From positions 1 through 63,445 of the forward strand of contig NZ_JABUAE010000027.1 of NCBI RefSeq assembly GCF_013314535.1: a stretch of 63,445 bases of DNA. Direction: 5' to 3'. This document shows positions 43,311 to 50,676 of the stretch, one piece after another (the first letter of the stretch is position 1; each line of letters starts with the position of its first letter). The position numbers were made by a program, and so were the translations under genes. Below the pieces are notes generated by a model. It did not search any database and was not told the origin of the DNA. It worked only from the letters and a program-made list of their open reading frames with translations. The stretch is from Bacillus sp. Xin1. GTDB taxonomy: Bacteria > Bacillota > Bacilli > Bacillales > Bacillaceae_G.

Positions 43311-43424
43311 ATGCGAAAAGAAGAAGTAGTTAAGTTTCCGATAAAAGATTTCTGTAGCTACTTTACTGTTGCTGCCATATGTATTGGACTTTTTGATATA
43401 ATTACAAATTTAATTATTAAATAA
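43311..43424 (+). CDS. Small hydrophobic peptide (37 aa) behind promoter copy 7
   Basis: MRKEEVVKFPIKDF is followed by a hydrophobic stretch (YFTVAAICIGLFDIITNLII) ending in Lys. AAGGGGG lies about 9 nt upstream. It is not obviously homologous to families A-C but has the same size and one membrane-inserting segment. Expected to be coregulated with them. Function unknown. Confidence 0.6.
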   Translation: MRKEEVVKFPIKDFCSYFTVAAICIGLFDIITNLIIK

Positions 43425-43450
43425 TATAGATAAATACAAATTGAAAACCT

Positions 43451-43622
43451 GACATAAAACCATTCTTTATAGGTGGAAGAGAGCGTCCGGCGGTGGATAG
43501 AAGCGGTCAGTGCCTTTTTTGCCCCCATGCCACGTGAGAGCAAAAGGAGAAAGCGAGTGAAAAGCTTCTTTTGTTTTCATGGACGCGACTTAGGTGCTTG
43601 AAAATGAAAATGGATATATATA
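43451..43622 (+). repeat. Tandem structured repeat, unit 1
   Basis: Starts GACATAAAACCATTCT and contains GGTGGATAGAAGCGGTCAGT, GCCTTTTTT and CCCCATGCCA, all shared with unit 2 at 43715. It has GC-rich stems unlike the surroundings. The ATG of the tiny ORF in unit 2 corresponds to GCG here, so the ORF is lost in this copy. Confidence 0.7.
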
Positions 43623-43786
43623 TGTTAAAAACAAGAAGAAGAGCCCTTCTTGTTTTTTTATTGTCCTTAATTTGGAACGGTGTATTAAAATATATAAATA
43701 AGGATTGGGGAAACGACATAAAACCATTCTCTTTAAATGGTAGAGAGGATCCGCCGGTGGATAGAAGCGGTCAGTGCCTTTTTTAG
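43622..43786 (+). CDS. Small ORF between the repeat units
   Basis: 54 codons: MLKTRRRALLVFLLSLIWNG, then VLKYINKDWG, then residues encoded by repeat unit 2. The N-terminal part is a basic plus hydrophobic single-helix peptide, similar in design to the 43311 peptide. No clear ribosome-binding site. The C-terminal 25 residues come from the repeat, so the true extent is uncertain. Confidence 0.35.
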   Translation: MLKTRRRALLVFLLSLIWNGVLKYINKDWGNDIKPFSLNGREDPPVDRSGQCLF

Positions 43787-43888
43787 CCCCATGCCATGTG
43801 AAAACAGAAGGAGGAAATGAGTAGAAGTCTCTTTTTATCTTTCATAGCCGTAATTTATATGTTGGAAAATCAAATTGGATTTATATAG
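43715..43888 (+). repeat. Tandem structured repeat, unit 2
   Basis: Second copy of the element at 43451, offset 264 nt. Similarity is strongest over the first 100 nt and continues weakly to TTGGAAAATCAAATTGGAT. It ends directly before the tatD-like gene. Confidence 0.7.
43817..43888 (+). CDS. Tiny ORF in repeat unit 2
   Basis: 23 codons, MSRSLFLSFIAVIYML..., with GAAGGAGGAA 3-4 nt before ATG. Hydrophobic. It ends 18 nt before the TatD-type start and may serve as a leader peptide for it. Confidence 0.35.
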   Translation: MSRSLFLSFIAVIYMLENQIGFI

Positions 43889-43906
43889 ATAAGAGAGGTG
43901 ATAGAA

Positions 43907-44671
43907 ATGAAGTGGATTGATAGTCATATCCATTTGGATCAATATAAGCATAAAGAGCAAATGAAACTAATTGATGATGTGAAAAGGAGTACTGAGATTG
44001 CTGGATTGATTGCGGTGTCCATGAACTATCGTTCTTGTCAACAAACACTGTCTTTAGCGGGGCAACATCCATTCGTATACCCGGCACTAGGATTTCATCC
44101 AGAGCAGGAAATTAACAAAAAAGAATGCGGAAAAATTTATAAGTTAATTGAAGAAAATGTAGAACGGCTTGTTGCGATAGGTGAGGTGGGCTTACCGTAT
44201 TATTTACGTCAAGAAAAGAAAGATATTGTAATAGGGCCTTATATAGAAATATTGGAGAAATTTATGGCTTTAGCGAAAAGGTATGGCTTACCAATTGTGC
44301 TACATGCAGTTTATGAAGATGCTGACATTGTATGTGATTTACTTAAGCAGTATAAGATTTCACGTGCACATTTTCATTGGTTTAAGGGACGTAAAGAAAC
44401 GATGGAACGAATGATTCAAAACGGATACTACATTTCAATTACACCGGATGTTTTACAGAAGGAGAAAATTAGAAAAATCGTATCGTTCTATCCACTAGAA
44501 TATATGATGGTAGAAACTGATGGACCTTGGGAATTTCAAGAAAATATGATGACGCATCCAAACATGATTCAAGATGTATTGAAAGAAATAAGTTTGATCA
44601 AAAATATTTCTATAGATAAGACCACAGAACAAATTTATGAAAATACGGCCTGCTTCTATGGGAAAAGGTAG
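43907..44671 (+). CDS. TatD family metal-dependent hydrolase
   Basis: 254 residues, TIM-barrel amidohydrolase fold. Metal ligands are in IDSHIHLD, GEVGL, IVLHAVYED and the late METDGPW-like VETDGPW. TatD proteins act as DNases or deacylases; the role here is unknown. ATG 43907 is 5 nt from AGAGAGGTGAT; the upstream GTG lies in the ribosome-binding site. It is preceded by the tandem repeats. Confidence 0.87.
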   Translation: MKWIDSHIHLDQYKHKEQMKLIDDVKRSTEIAGLIAVSMNYRSCQQTLSLAGQHPFVYPALGFHPEQEINKKECGKIYKLIEENVERLVAIGEVGLPYYLRQEKKDIVIGPYIEILEKFMALAKRYGLPIVLHAVYEDADIVCDLLKQYKISRAHFHWFKGRKETMERMIQNGYYISITPDVLQKEKIRKIVSFYPLEYMMVETDGPWEFQENMMTHPNMIQDVLKEISLIKNISIDKTTEQIYENTACFYGKR

Positions 44672-44809
44672 GGGGCAGGATGAGGATAAATCTCTATCTT
44701 TTCTTTCTATGGTATATGGATATCGCTTCTATTATTTTCTATAATTTGTATTATATAGAAAACTTAATAAAAGGAAATGGGGAAAAAGAGTGGGGAGAGC
44801 ATATAAAAA

Positions 44810-46303
44810 ATGGCTGTTGCTATTATGACGGCAGCCATGTCAATTTCTGTATTGGGATGTGAAACAGAGAAGAAAACTTCGACTACAAGTATGGGGCAAG
44901 AAACAAAAGAAGAACAAATTGATTCAGTAGTAAAAGAACAAATGAAAGAAAATGAGAAAAGGGGAAATGCAGTTGGCAATATCTCTAATAAGGGAAAAAT
45001 GGCAGATAGTGATGGCTGGGTCTATTATGCGGTAAATGGTGATAAAAACACGGGGGGCATTTATCGTACGAAAGATAAGTTTCAAACATCGGAGCTTGTC
45101 GTAAAGGGAATAAATGCTTCTTATATAAATATAAAAGATAAGACTTTATATTTTATCCATTGGGATCAGGACAAAAATACAAATACAAATGTAATGCCTT
45201 CTTTAATGAAATATGATATTTCTACAAAAAAACTAGATACGCTGAAAACAAATACAAATTATGTTTACGTAAAGGATCAATCGTTGTTCTATCAGAAAAA
45301 GTATTCTGAACATGGTGGATTTGATATTGTAGGAATTGTGAAAATGGATTTGAAAACAGGACAAGAAGAGGAGTCACCGATTAAAACATCTGGTTGGGCT
45401 GAAACAATCGATGATAATATTGTGTATTGGAATAAATTTCGTGGCACACAAGTAAGTAAAGGTGACCAAACTTGGTCAAAGGAAAGTTTTGCAGAAATAT
45501 CTAGTAGTACATACCATAAAGAAAAACTATATGCAATTGTAGATTTTTCGCTAAGTTTAGATAATCAAAAACGAGATAATGGTATATATGAGTTGGATAT
45601 TCAACAAAATAAAGAGACATTAGAAATAAAAGATGCTTTAAAGATGAATATAAAAGGAGATTTCTTCTATTACTTAAAAAAAGACGGTGTCTATAAGCGA
45701 AATATTACTGGTGGCAATGAAAAGAAAATTTATGATGGCGTTGTTGAACCATCTAAATCTTATTTATACTTTATAGCCGGTGATATGTATTTGTATACAG
45801 ATAATGGTCTAATTCTAAATCTTGATACAAAAAGATCAAATGAGAAGCAAGAGAAAAAACCATCTGATGATGTAATACTACAAAAGGTAGTTAACGCTCA
45901 ACAAGAAATTATTAAAATTTCAGTTTCAGCATCACCAGAGAATACGAAACCAATAGACCGTTTTTCATATGGAGAATTAACACCTCCTGCATATAATACG
46001 AAGACAGCATTAGAGACATCATTAGCTACTTATTTCTCAACAGATTTTATTACGAAGTATATGAAAAGTGAATATGTGAAAGAAATAGGCGGAAAAATGC
46101 ATTATGTTGTTGGAGATTTAGGATCTGGAGCAGGTACTAAATATACAAAAATTATTTCTGCTAAGCTAAAAGAAGGAAAAATCTTGGCAACGGCAGAAAC
46201 GTATAATGATTATGAAGATGCGAAAAAAGAAGTAGAAATAGAGTTTATCTATGAAAATAAGCAATGGGTAGTAGATAAAATGCCTCGTTTTGATTTGGAA
46301 TAA
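44810..46303 (+). CDS. Lipoprotein with DUF5050-like repeats and IseA domain, signal peptide frameshifted
   Basis: 497 residues. Lipobox VLGC (Cys17), a beta-propeller-like region (about 60-340: GWVYYAVNGDKNTGGIYR, SYLYFIAGDMYLY) and a C-terminal domain (about 390-497) like IseA, an inhibitor of cell-wall DL-endopeptidases. The frame starts MAVAIMTAAMS with no positive residue. In another frame from GTG 44790 the sequence reads GRAYKKWLLLL and then hits a stop at 44826. One extra base near 44825 would join it to TAAMSISVLGC. A deletion has probably damaged the signal peptide, or there is a sequencing error. Confidence 0.7.
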   Translation: MAVAIMTAAMSISVLGCETEKKTSTTSMGQETKEEQIDSVVKEQMKENEKRGNAVGNISNKGKMADSDGWVYYAVNGDKNTGGIYRTKDKFQTSELVVKGINASYINIKDKTLYFIHWDQDKNTNTNVMPSLMKYDISTKKLDTLKTNTNYVYVKDQSLFYQKKYSEHGGFDIVGIVKMDLKTGQEEESPIKTSGWAETIDDNIVYWNKFRGTQVSKGDQTWSKESFAEISSSTYHKEKLYAIVDFSLSLDNQKRDNGIYELDIQQNKETLEIKDALKMNIKGDFFYYLKKDGVYKRNITGGNEKKIYDGVVEPSKSYLYFIAGDMYLYTDNGLILNLDTKRSNEKQEKKPSDDVILQKVVNAQQEIIKISVSASPENTKPIDRFSYGELTPPAYNTKTALETSLATYFSTDFITKYMKSEYVKEIGGKMHYVVGDLGSGAGTKYTKIISAKLKEGKILATAETYNDYEDAKKEVEIEFIYENKQWVVDKMPRFDLE

Positions 46304-46337
46304 AAAATACCAAGCACAAATTTGTGCTTGGTATTTT
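46302..46337 (+). terminator. Terminator of the IseA-domain lipoprotein gene
   Basis: AAAAATACCAAGCACAAA and TTTGTGCTTGGTATTTTTT form a nearly perfect hairpin directly before the bcr1 repeat. Confidence 0.92.
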
Positions 46338-46455
46338 TTATCCCGCTATTTTAGGGCAGTAATACTCCCACCTCAAGTTCTGTCAGAAGCAAAGAAGTTA
46401 GGCGGGAGATAAATTGCTCGTAAAAGCTCTCCCGCTGATTCAAGTCTCATTTTAT
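46337..46455 (+). repeat. bcr1-type repeat, copy 1 (shortened)
   Basis: Flanked by TTTAT at both ends. It contains GGGCAGTAATACTCCCACCT, GGCGGGAGATAAATTGC, CTCCCGCTGATT and AAGTCTCA, as expected for the B. cereus-group bcr1 element. About 119 nt including the flanks; the family is about 155 nt as I recall, so the middle is partly deleted. Its right TTTAT coincides with the stop codon of the DUF2334 gene. Confidence 0.8.
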
Positions 46456-48104
46456 GATTCAAGTCGCTTTGCCCGTCGTACTAATAAAAGAAATACAATC
46501 ATGATGATGCCAAGTATGAGGAAAAAACCATACTTTTTCAGAGGTTCAATCGTGTCACTTAAGGAAAAAGGTTTATCAATATGGATACCATCATTATTAG
46601 AGGTAATATGAATATCTTTCATTTTCACTTCATTCGATTCTCTTTGTAAATCAATCCATTCTATATTTGGAATGTCCTCTAATTCACTTAATAGTTCCTT
46701 GAAAGGTTTAACTCCTAAGTATGGATGATAAAAAGCACCAATGATACCATCTGATAGTTTTGTGACCGATAGGGCATGTTCTTTCATCTTAGAAGCTGCA
46801 TGAGGCTGATTAGGTTCTATGAATCCGACAGTTTCAGGGAGTAGATTCATTCCGTGTAAAAAGGATGGCTTACTTGGAAAGGCTGGTGCGTGCATGGCCT
46901 TCCATGTTGCATCACCTAACTGTAATTGCCCTACATAAGTTGAAAAGTAACTTGATAATATCTCATATCCTTTTTGTGAAATTGCATAGTGTGGTGCTTC
47001 AAAAGCAAGTGGATATAATTTAGCTAATACGAGTTCCTCAATTCCTTTTTCAATATGCTCTTTTATATACGATTCCTCGAATTTTTTACCATTTTCTATA
47101 TATTGCGTATAAGCAGTATCTGACTTAAAATCCTGTCTCTCTTTTGGTTGTTCATGTTTAGGATAACGGATAGGTTGATCGGTTTTTACATCCCAAAATT
47201 CAAATCCTTCTCCTGTTTCACTATCATAAAATTGATGGGTATAGCCATGCATAACAACAGAACCGCCGTTACTCTGCATAAAACGTAATACATCTATTAC
47301 CTCAGGCTTATCTTGCAAGTGTATTGTCTTTCCGGTACTTGGATCCGTATATACTGGGATGACAGCAATCATATACGGTATATTTTTTTCTTTTAATAAT
47401 TCAGCGATTTCTTGTAATTGCTTTGTATCAGTTGCTGGGTGTATATCCTCTAAGCGTAAATAAGCACGATGTTTACTAGTTCCTGGCTGTTGGCCAAAGT
47501 AAGAAAAGAGCATTTCGCCAACATAATGAGATGTCCAATCAAAAAGCTGGGATGTTGCTACGTAGTATGATTGATTTTGTTTGACGATAAAGGGATATGT
47601 ACCGTTTGAACCAATTGCATATGCAATTGGAGGTTCTCCCGTTGTATCAAACTGCTGAATTAAACGCTCTTCATGCAAGTTGTTTTTGATATGACGTGTA
47701 GGGTATTGCAAGCTCCGGATCTGTACTTCCTCTTCCTTAAGTGTAATAAAGGAAAAACGATTTGGTAATTGTTCTATATTTTTCCCGAGAAATAATAAAG
47801 GGCCTGAAAAACTTTCTAAAAATTGTTTTGTTTCATCAGACAAGGGTTCTTTTTTCTCTCCTATGTAAATGATATGTGTATAAGAGGATTGTGCGATGTG
47901 TTCCATTGGTTGATCTACATTTTTCAGTGTCACATTATCTGTAAAGTGTCCAAGTAGCATATTTAAAATTTGAATGTTATTTGTAACTTGTCCGTCTTCT
48001 GTGCTATATAAAACTAGTACTTTTGGCTCTTTTGTTATTTGAGCAGAAGTATGGATAGGAACGAGTAGTAAAATGGTGAGAAAGAGTAATAACTTCCTTT
48101 TCAT
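46452..48104 (-). CDS. DUF2334 polysaccharide-deacetylase-like membrane protein
   Basis: 550 residues. Signal peptide (1-21), a Rossmann-like N-domain (VLVLYSTEDG), a DUF2334 deacetylase-like domain (about 210-470, YLRLEDIHP and VVMHGYTHQFYDSE, AFYHPYLG) and a C-terminal membrane helix with a basic tail (LLVRRAKRLES). Predicted to act outside the membrane on a glycan. The stop codon is formed by the TTTAT end of the adjacent bcr1 repeat. ATG start, monocistronic. Confidence 0.85.
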   Translation of the reverse strand: MKRKLLLFLTILLLVPIHTSAQITKEPKVLVLYSTEDGQVTNNIQILNMLLGHFTDNVTLKNVDQPMEHIAQSSYTHIIYIGEKKEPLSDETKQFLESFSGPLLFLGKNIEQLPNRFSFITLKEEEVQIRSLQYPTRHIKNNLHEERLIQQFDTTGEPPIAYAIGSNGTYPFIVKQNQSYYVATSQLFDWTSHYVGEMLFSYFGQQPGTSKHRAYLRLEDIHPATDTKQLQEIAELLKEKNIPYMIAVIPVYTDPSTGKTIHLQDKPEVIDVLRFMQSNGGSVVMHGYTHQFYDSETGEGFEFWDVKTDQPIRYPKHEQPKERQDFKSDTAYTQYIENGKKFEESYIKEHIEKGIEELVLAKLYPLAFEAPHYAISQKGYEILSSYFSTYVGQLQLGDATWKAMHAPAFPSKPSFLHGMNLLPETVGFIEPNQPHAASKMKEHALSVTKLSDGIIGAFYHPYLGVKPFKELLSELEDIPNIEWIDLQRESNEVKMKDIHITSNNDGIHIDKPFSLSDTIEPLKKYGFFLILGIIMIVFLLLVRRAKRLES

Positions 48105-48399
48105 GTAGTCAGTCTCCTATTCTTTATGTAGAATTCAATTTACAATTATATATAAAGGAAAAGATGGAATCCATTCGAAATAGATATTGGTAAAAAATAC
48201 ATGTAATTAAACTGGAGAAATGATCTTACATTTTCCCTCCAGTTTTACCGTTTATTTTTCACAAAATCAGCCTTAAGCATGATGTTAAGATAAATGCTTG
48301 TTTGATATGATTAGAGGGTAATAAGTTGATAGATTGCAGGTAAAATTGTAAGGAAGGGCTGAAAGGGGACAAATTTCAGCAGAGAAAGAGGTAGAGGTA
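48105..48399. other. Intergenic region with an isolated hairpin
   Basis: Between two divergent genes. It contains ACTGGAG and CTCCAGT (about 48210-48245) around a 25-nt loop, followed by TTTTA, which looks like a weak terminator with no gene in front. The rest is AT-rich; no small ORF with a ribosome-binding site was seen. Confidence 0.4.
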
Positions 48400-48933
48400 G
48401 TGAAAAAATTCTTTGTAGGATTTTTAGTTGTTCTTGGGATGTATTTGTATTTCCAAGGAGAGTCTGAAGGAATGGAAAGATCGAAGAATCAAGTAAGTTA
48501 TGTTGATTCAGAGGAAGCTAAACAAATGAAACAAATTATTATTGAAGAAGCAAAAAAAGTAAATCTTCCAGAATGGATACCTCTTACAATTGCCGAGCAT
48601 GAAAGTCGTTTGAATCCACGAAGTATTGGGGACAATGGTACTTCTTTTGGATTGTTTCAGTTACATCGAGGTGGGGGGCTTGCTCCCGATCACTTAACGG
48701 ACGAGCAGTTGAAAGATCCGCGGACAAATGCTCAAATTGCTATGCCTTACTTAATGAAGGGATATAAAAGAGGTGTAGAAAAAGGGCTGACAGACTTTGC
48801 ATTACTGAAATATATAGCCAATACATCCGGATGGCCAGGTAATTTAGGACCTGAGTGGACTGATAAAAATATGAAGTATAACGTTGGGCTAGAGGACGTG
48901 TACTATCGAAATAAAGGAATAGTGAAAGAGTAG
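48400..48933 (+). CDS. Lytic transglycosylase (SLT domain)
   Basis: 177 residues. N-terminal signal or anchor helix (1-18), then a soluble lytic transglycosylase fold with catalytic Glu in TIAEHESRLNP and the GTSFGLFQLH segment typical of goose-lysozyme-like SLT domains. It cleaves peptidoglycan glycan strands. GTG start after AGAGGTAGAGG. Terminator at 48928-48960. Confidence 0.85.
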   Translation: MKKFFVGFLVVLGMYLYFQGESEGMERSKNQVSYVDSEEAKQMKQIIIEEAKKVNLPEWIPLTIAEHESRLNPRSIGDNGTSFGLFQLHRGGGLAPDHLTDEQLKDPRTNAQIAMPYLMKGYKRGVEKGLTDFALLKYIANTSGWPGNLGPEWTDKNMKYNVGLEDVYYRNKGIVKE

Positions 48934-48960
48934 GGGCCTAGGCACCTACTCTATTTTTCT
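48928..48960. terminator. Bidirectional terminator
   Basis: AGAGTAGGGGCC and GGCACCTACTCT pair around TA, then ATTTTT. Shared by convergent genes. Confidence 0.85.
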
Positions 48961-48961
48961 A

Positions 48962-49735
48962 TTAGAAAGAGCTCTTTTGTATAAAATATTGTGCGAGTTG
49001 TTGCTTCACATCTTCTAACTTTGTAGAAACTTGAGGGATTTTATATCCGACATATAAAGGTGAAACAACAAAACGTGGAACGACTTTACAAATGATTTTT
49101 TCATTCAGGTGATAGAAGAATAAGTTATAGCTACTGCATCCTTTATGAAAGTCCGTGAGTATGTAACGCACAGTTTGCTGAATATAATGTGCCATTATAT
49201 CAATGAATTTTATGTTTTCAATAACGATGTTAAACTCGGTAAAACCAATAATTGGTCGTGTAGAAATATTAAGTTCGATTTGTTCATTCTTTTTTACAAT
49301 GACGCCTTGAAAATTTTCAGGTGCTACGTTTTCTAAGTAGTCTACATATTTCATTCCGATAATTTGCATATGCGCATGATGCAAACTTCCACCTGAAAAG
49401 GGACCGTGATTTTTATATAAAATAACGGAAGTAAATTCATCGCTACTTTCTAAAGCAATCCAATGTTTAATTGAGAAGCGAATTAACTTTCGCATATGTT
49501 CTTCTGTATAGGTTGCGATATGATCATCGCAATTATCTGTTTCAATAAGAACGGTTTGAAATGTATCTTTCAGTGTAGGAAATTTATTTTTCAGCCAAAT
49601 AATAGAACCGTCTGTTTCTAAAATATCAGTGAGGTTTTCCGTATCACAAAAAGGACAAGCTGTATTTTTATTACGGATGCTCTCGGGTTTTTGTTTGCTA
49701 ATATCATTTAAAAAATAAAGTTGTTGTTTATCCAT
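48962..49735 (-). CDS. DUF4931 protein, HIT/GalT-like
   Basis: 257 residues related to galactose-1-phosphate uridylyltransferases. There is a zinc-type CPFCDTEN near residue 27 and the histidine triad GGSLHHAHMQI near 137-147. Predicted nucleotidyl transferase or hydrolase; substrate unknown. No signal peptide. ATG 49735 after AAGGGGC. Monocistronic. Confidence 0.82.
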   Translation of the reverse strand: MDKQQLYFLNDISKQKPESIRNKNTACPFCDTENLTDILETDGSIIWLKNKFPTLKDTFQTVLIETDNCDDHIATYTEEHMRKLIRFSIKHWIALESSDEFTSVILYKNHGPFSGGSLHHAHMQIIGMKYVDYLENVAPENFQGVIVKKNEQIELNISTRPIIGFTEFNIVIENIKFIDIMAHYIQQTVRYILTDFHKGCSSYNLFFYHLNEKIICKVVPRFVVSPLYVGYKIPQVSTKLEDVKQQLAQYFIQKSSF

Positions 49736-49824
49736 TCGTATATGCCCCTTTGAAAATATATGTAAAATTCCCGTTTACTCTATTCGTGAAAAAGGAGAAG
49801 AAATCCTGTATAGACGAAAGAAAC

Positions 49825-49882
49825 AAAAAATAAAAGACAAGATATCCGAGTTGCACCTGGGTATCTTGTCTTTTATTTTTTC
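49825..49882 (-). terminator. Terminator of the family C peptide operon
   Basis: AAAAATAAAAGACAAGATA and TATCTTGTCTTTTATTTTT, about 18 bp, around a 19-nt loop. It overlaps the stop of the last peptide gene. Confidence 0.92.
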
Positions 49883-49995
49883 TGTAATAATGTATATGGA
49901 TAATATAAAGTGTTTTCGTTTTGTTTCTTTTTTCTATTTTTTAGTGTGTACAAAGCAACGATTGTGCTTGCGATTGTAATCATAGCTTTCTTCAT
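49873..49995 (-). CDS. Small peptide C3
   Basis: 40 residues: MKKAMITIASTIVALYTL is a short membrane helix followed by a strongly basic and polar tail (KNRKKKQNEN, then YYPYTLLQKK). GTAAAGGAAT lies upstream. Third gene of the C operon, 15 nt after C2. No family recognised. Confidence 0.65.
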   Translation of the reverse strand: MKKAMITIASTIVALYTLKNRKKKQNENTLYYPYTLLQKK

Positions 49996-50010
49996 ATTCC
50001 TTTACCCCTT

Positions 50011-50088
50011 TTACTTTTCATTTAATTCTTGGCTAACTGCTTTTGCATCAATTAAAGCATGGAGAATCATTTTTACCATGTTCATCAT
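50011..50088 (-). CDS. Small peptide C2, related to family A
   Basis: 25 residues: MMNMVKMILHALIDAKAVSQ then ELNEK. It aligns with the C-terminal half of family A peptides (ALIDAKAV, then xLNxK). AAGGAGGAAGG ribosome-binding site, 14 nt after C1. Second gene of the operon. Confidence 0.75.
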   Translation of the reverse strand: MMNMVKMILHALIDAKAVSQELNEK

Positions 50089-50102
50089 TTTCCTTCCTCC
50101 TT

Positions 50103-50183
50103 TTATAGTTGGTTAAGTTCTTTTACAACTGCTTGTCCATTGACTAGTACCTCAAAGATTGCTTTTACGATTTCTTTCATCAT
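50103..50183 (-). CDS. Small peptide C1
   Basis: 26 residues: MMKEIVKAIFEVLVNGQAVV then KELNQL. Same size and spacing of hydrophobic residues as C2 (AV at the same place, ELN near the end). Amphipathic helix. AAAAGGAGG 8 nt upstream. First gene behind promoter copy 8. Confidence 0.75.
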   Translation of the reverse strand: MMKEIVKAIFEVLVNGQAVVKELNQL

Positions 50184-50223
50184 GATTTTTTCCTCCTTTT
50201 AGTTGTCACTTGTTTACATCTTT

Positions 50224-50288
50224 ATTGTATAAGGAGGCACGGTTTCGTACTATCGCTTTCCATTACGTGAACATAACAGTTTTGTAAG
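50224..50288 (-). promoter_or_regulatory. BceR-like promoter, copy 8
   Basis: Minus strand: TTACA-AAAC-TGTTA (2-15), CGTAA (22-26), GCGATAG (33-39), -10 TACAAT (60-65). It drives C1-C2-C3. Confidence 0.8.
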
Positions 50289-50416
50289 AGTGGATGTAAT
50301 TTGTTGAAATGTTTAGTCTATCTTCATTATTTTCAGAAAAATGACTATTCAAACATGAAATGGGGCAGTATAATAAAAGGGTAAGTATTAATTTCTGTAC
50401 GAAAGGAGTGAATGAG

Positions 50417-50551
50417 GTGAAACGTTCTTTAGCTGCGCGCGCAAAATTTTTAGATTTTATTTATTTTTGTCGTGCGATTTTTCATGATGTGGTTGCGAAC
50501 GGGATACGTATGCCCTTTTTTAGCAATTGCATAGTAGCTATTGAACGATAG
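50417..50551 (+). CDS. Leader ORF upstream of the ABC-F gene
   Basis: 44 codons from GTG 50417, 9 nt after AAAGGAG: MKRSLAARAKFLDFIYFC then RAIFHDVVANG... ending IVAIER. It is followed by two consecutive terminator-like hairpins and then the ABC-F gene. Leader peptides in this position regulate antibiotic-resistance ABC-F genes through ribosome stalling. Function inferred from layout. Confidence 0.6.
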   Translation: MKRSLAARAKFLDFIYFCRAIFHDVVANGIRMPFFSNCIVAIER

Positions 50552-50579
50552 AAATCTCTTCACCCATTTTATAAACGTG

Positions 50580-50655
50580 TGAAAAGGGAGGCTATTTGGC
50601 TTCCTTTTTCTATGCAAAAAGCCATGGGGAAAGTTTCTTTCCCCATGGCTTTTTT
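50580..50655 (+). terminator. Attenuator region in front of the ABC-F gene
   Basis: Hairpin 1 is GGGAGGC with GCTTCC (G-T pairs) followed by TTTTT (about 50585-50609). Hairpin 2 is the very strong AAAAAGCCATGGGGAAAG with CTTTCCCCATGGCTTTTTT (50616-50655), ending 22 nt before the ABC-F start codon. Without antitermination most transcripts should stop here. Confidence 0.85.
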
Positions 50656-50676
50656 ACGTTGAAAGGAGTACGGAAA

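Noticed and set aside
50596-50676. N-terminal extension of the ABC-F protein
   Set aside because: It would be translated through the attenuator hairpin, and the conserved ABC start is at 50677.
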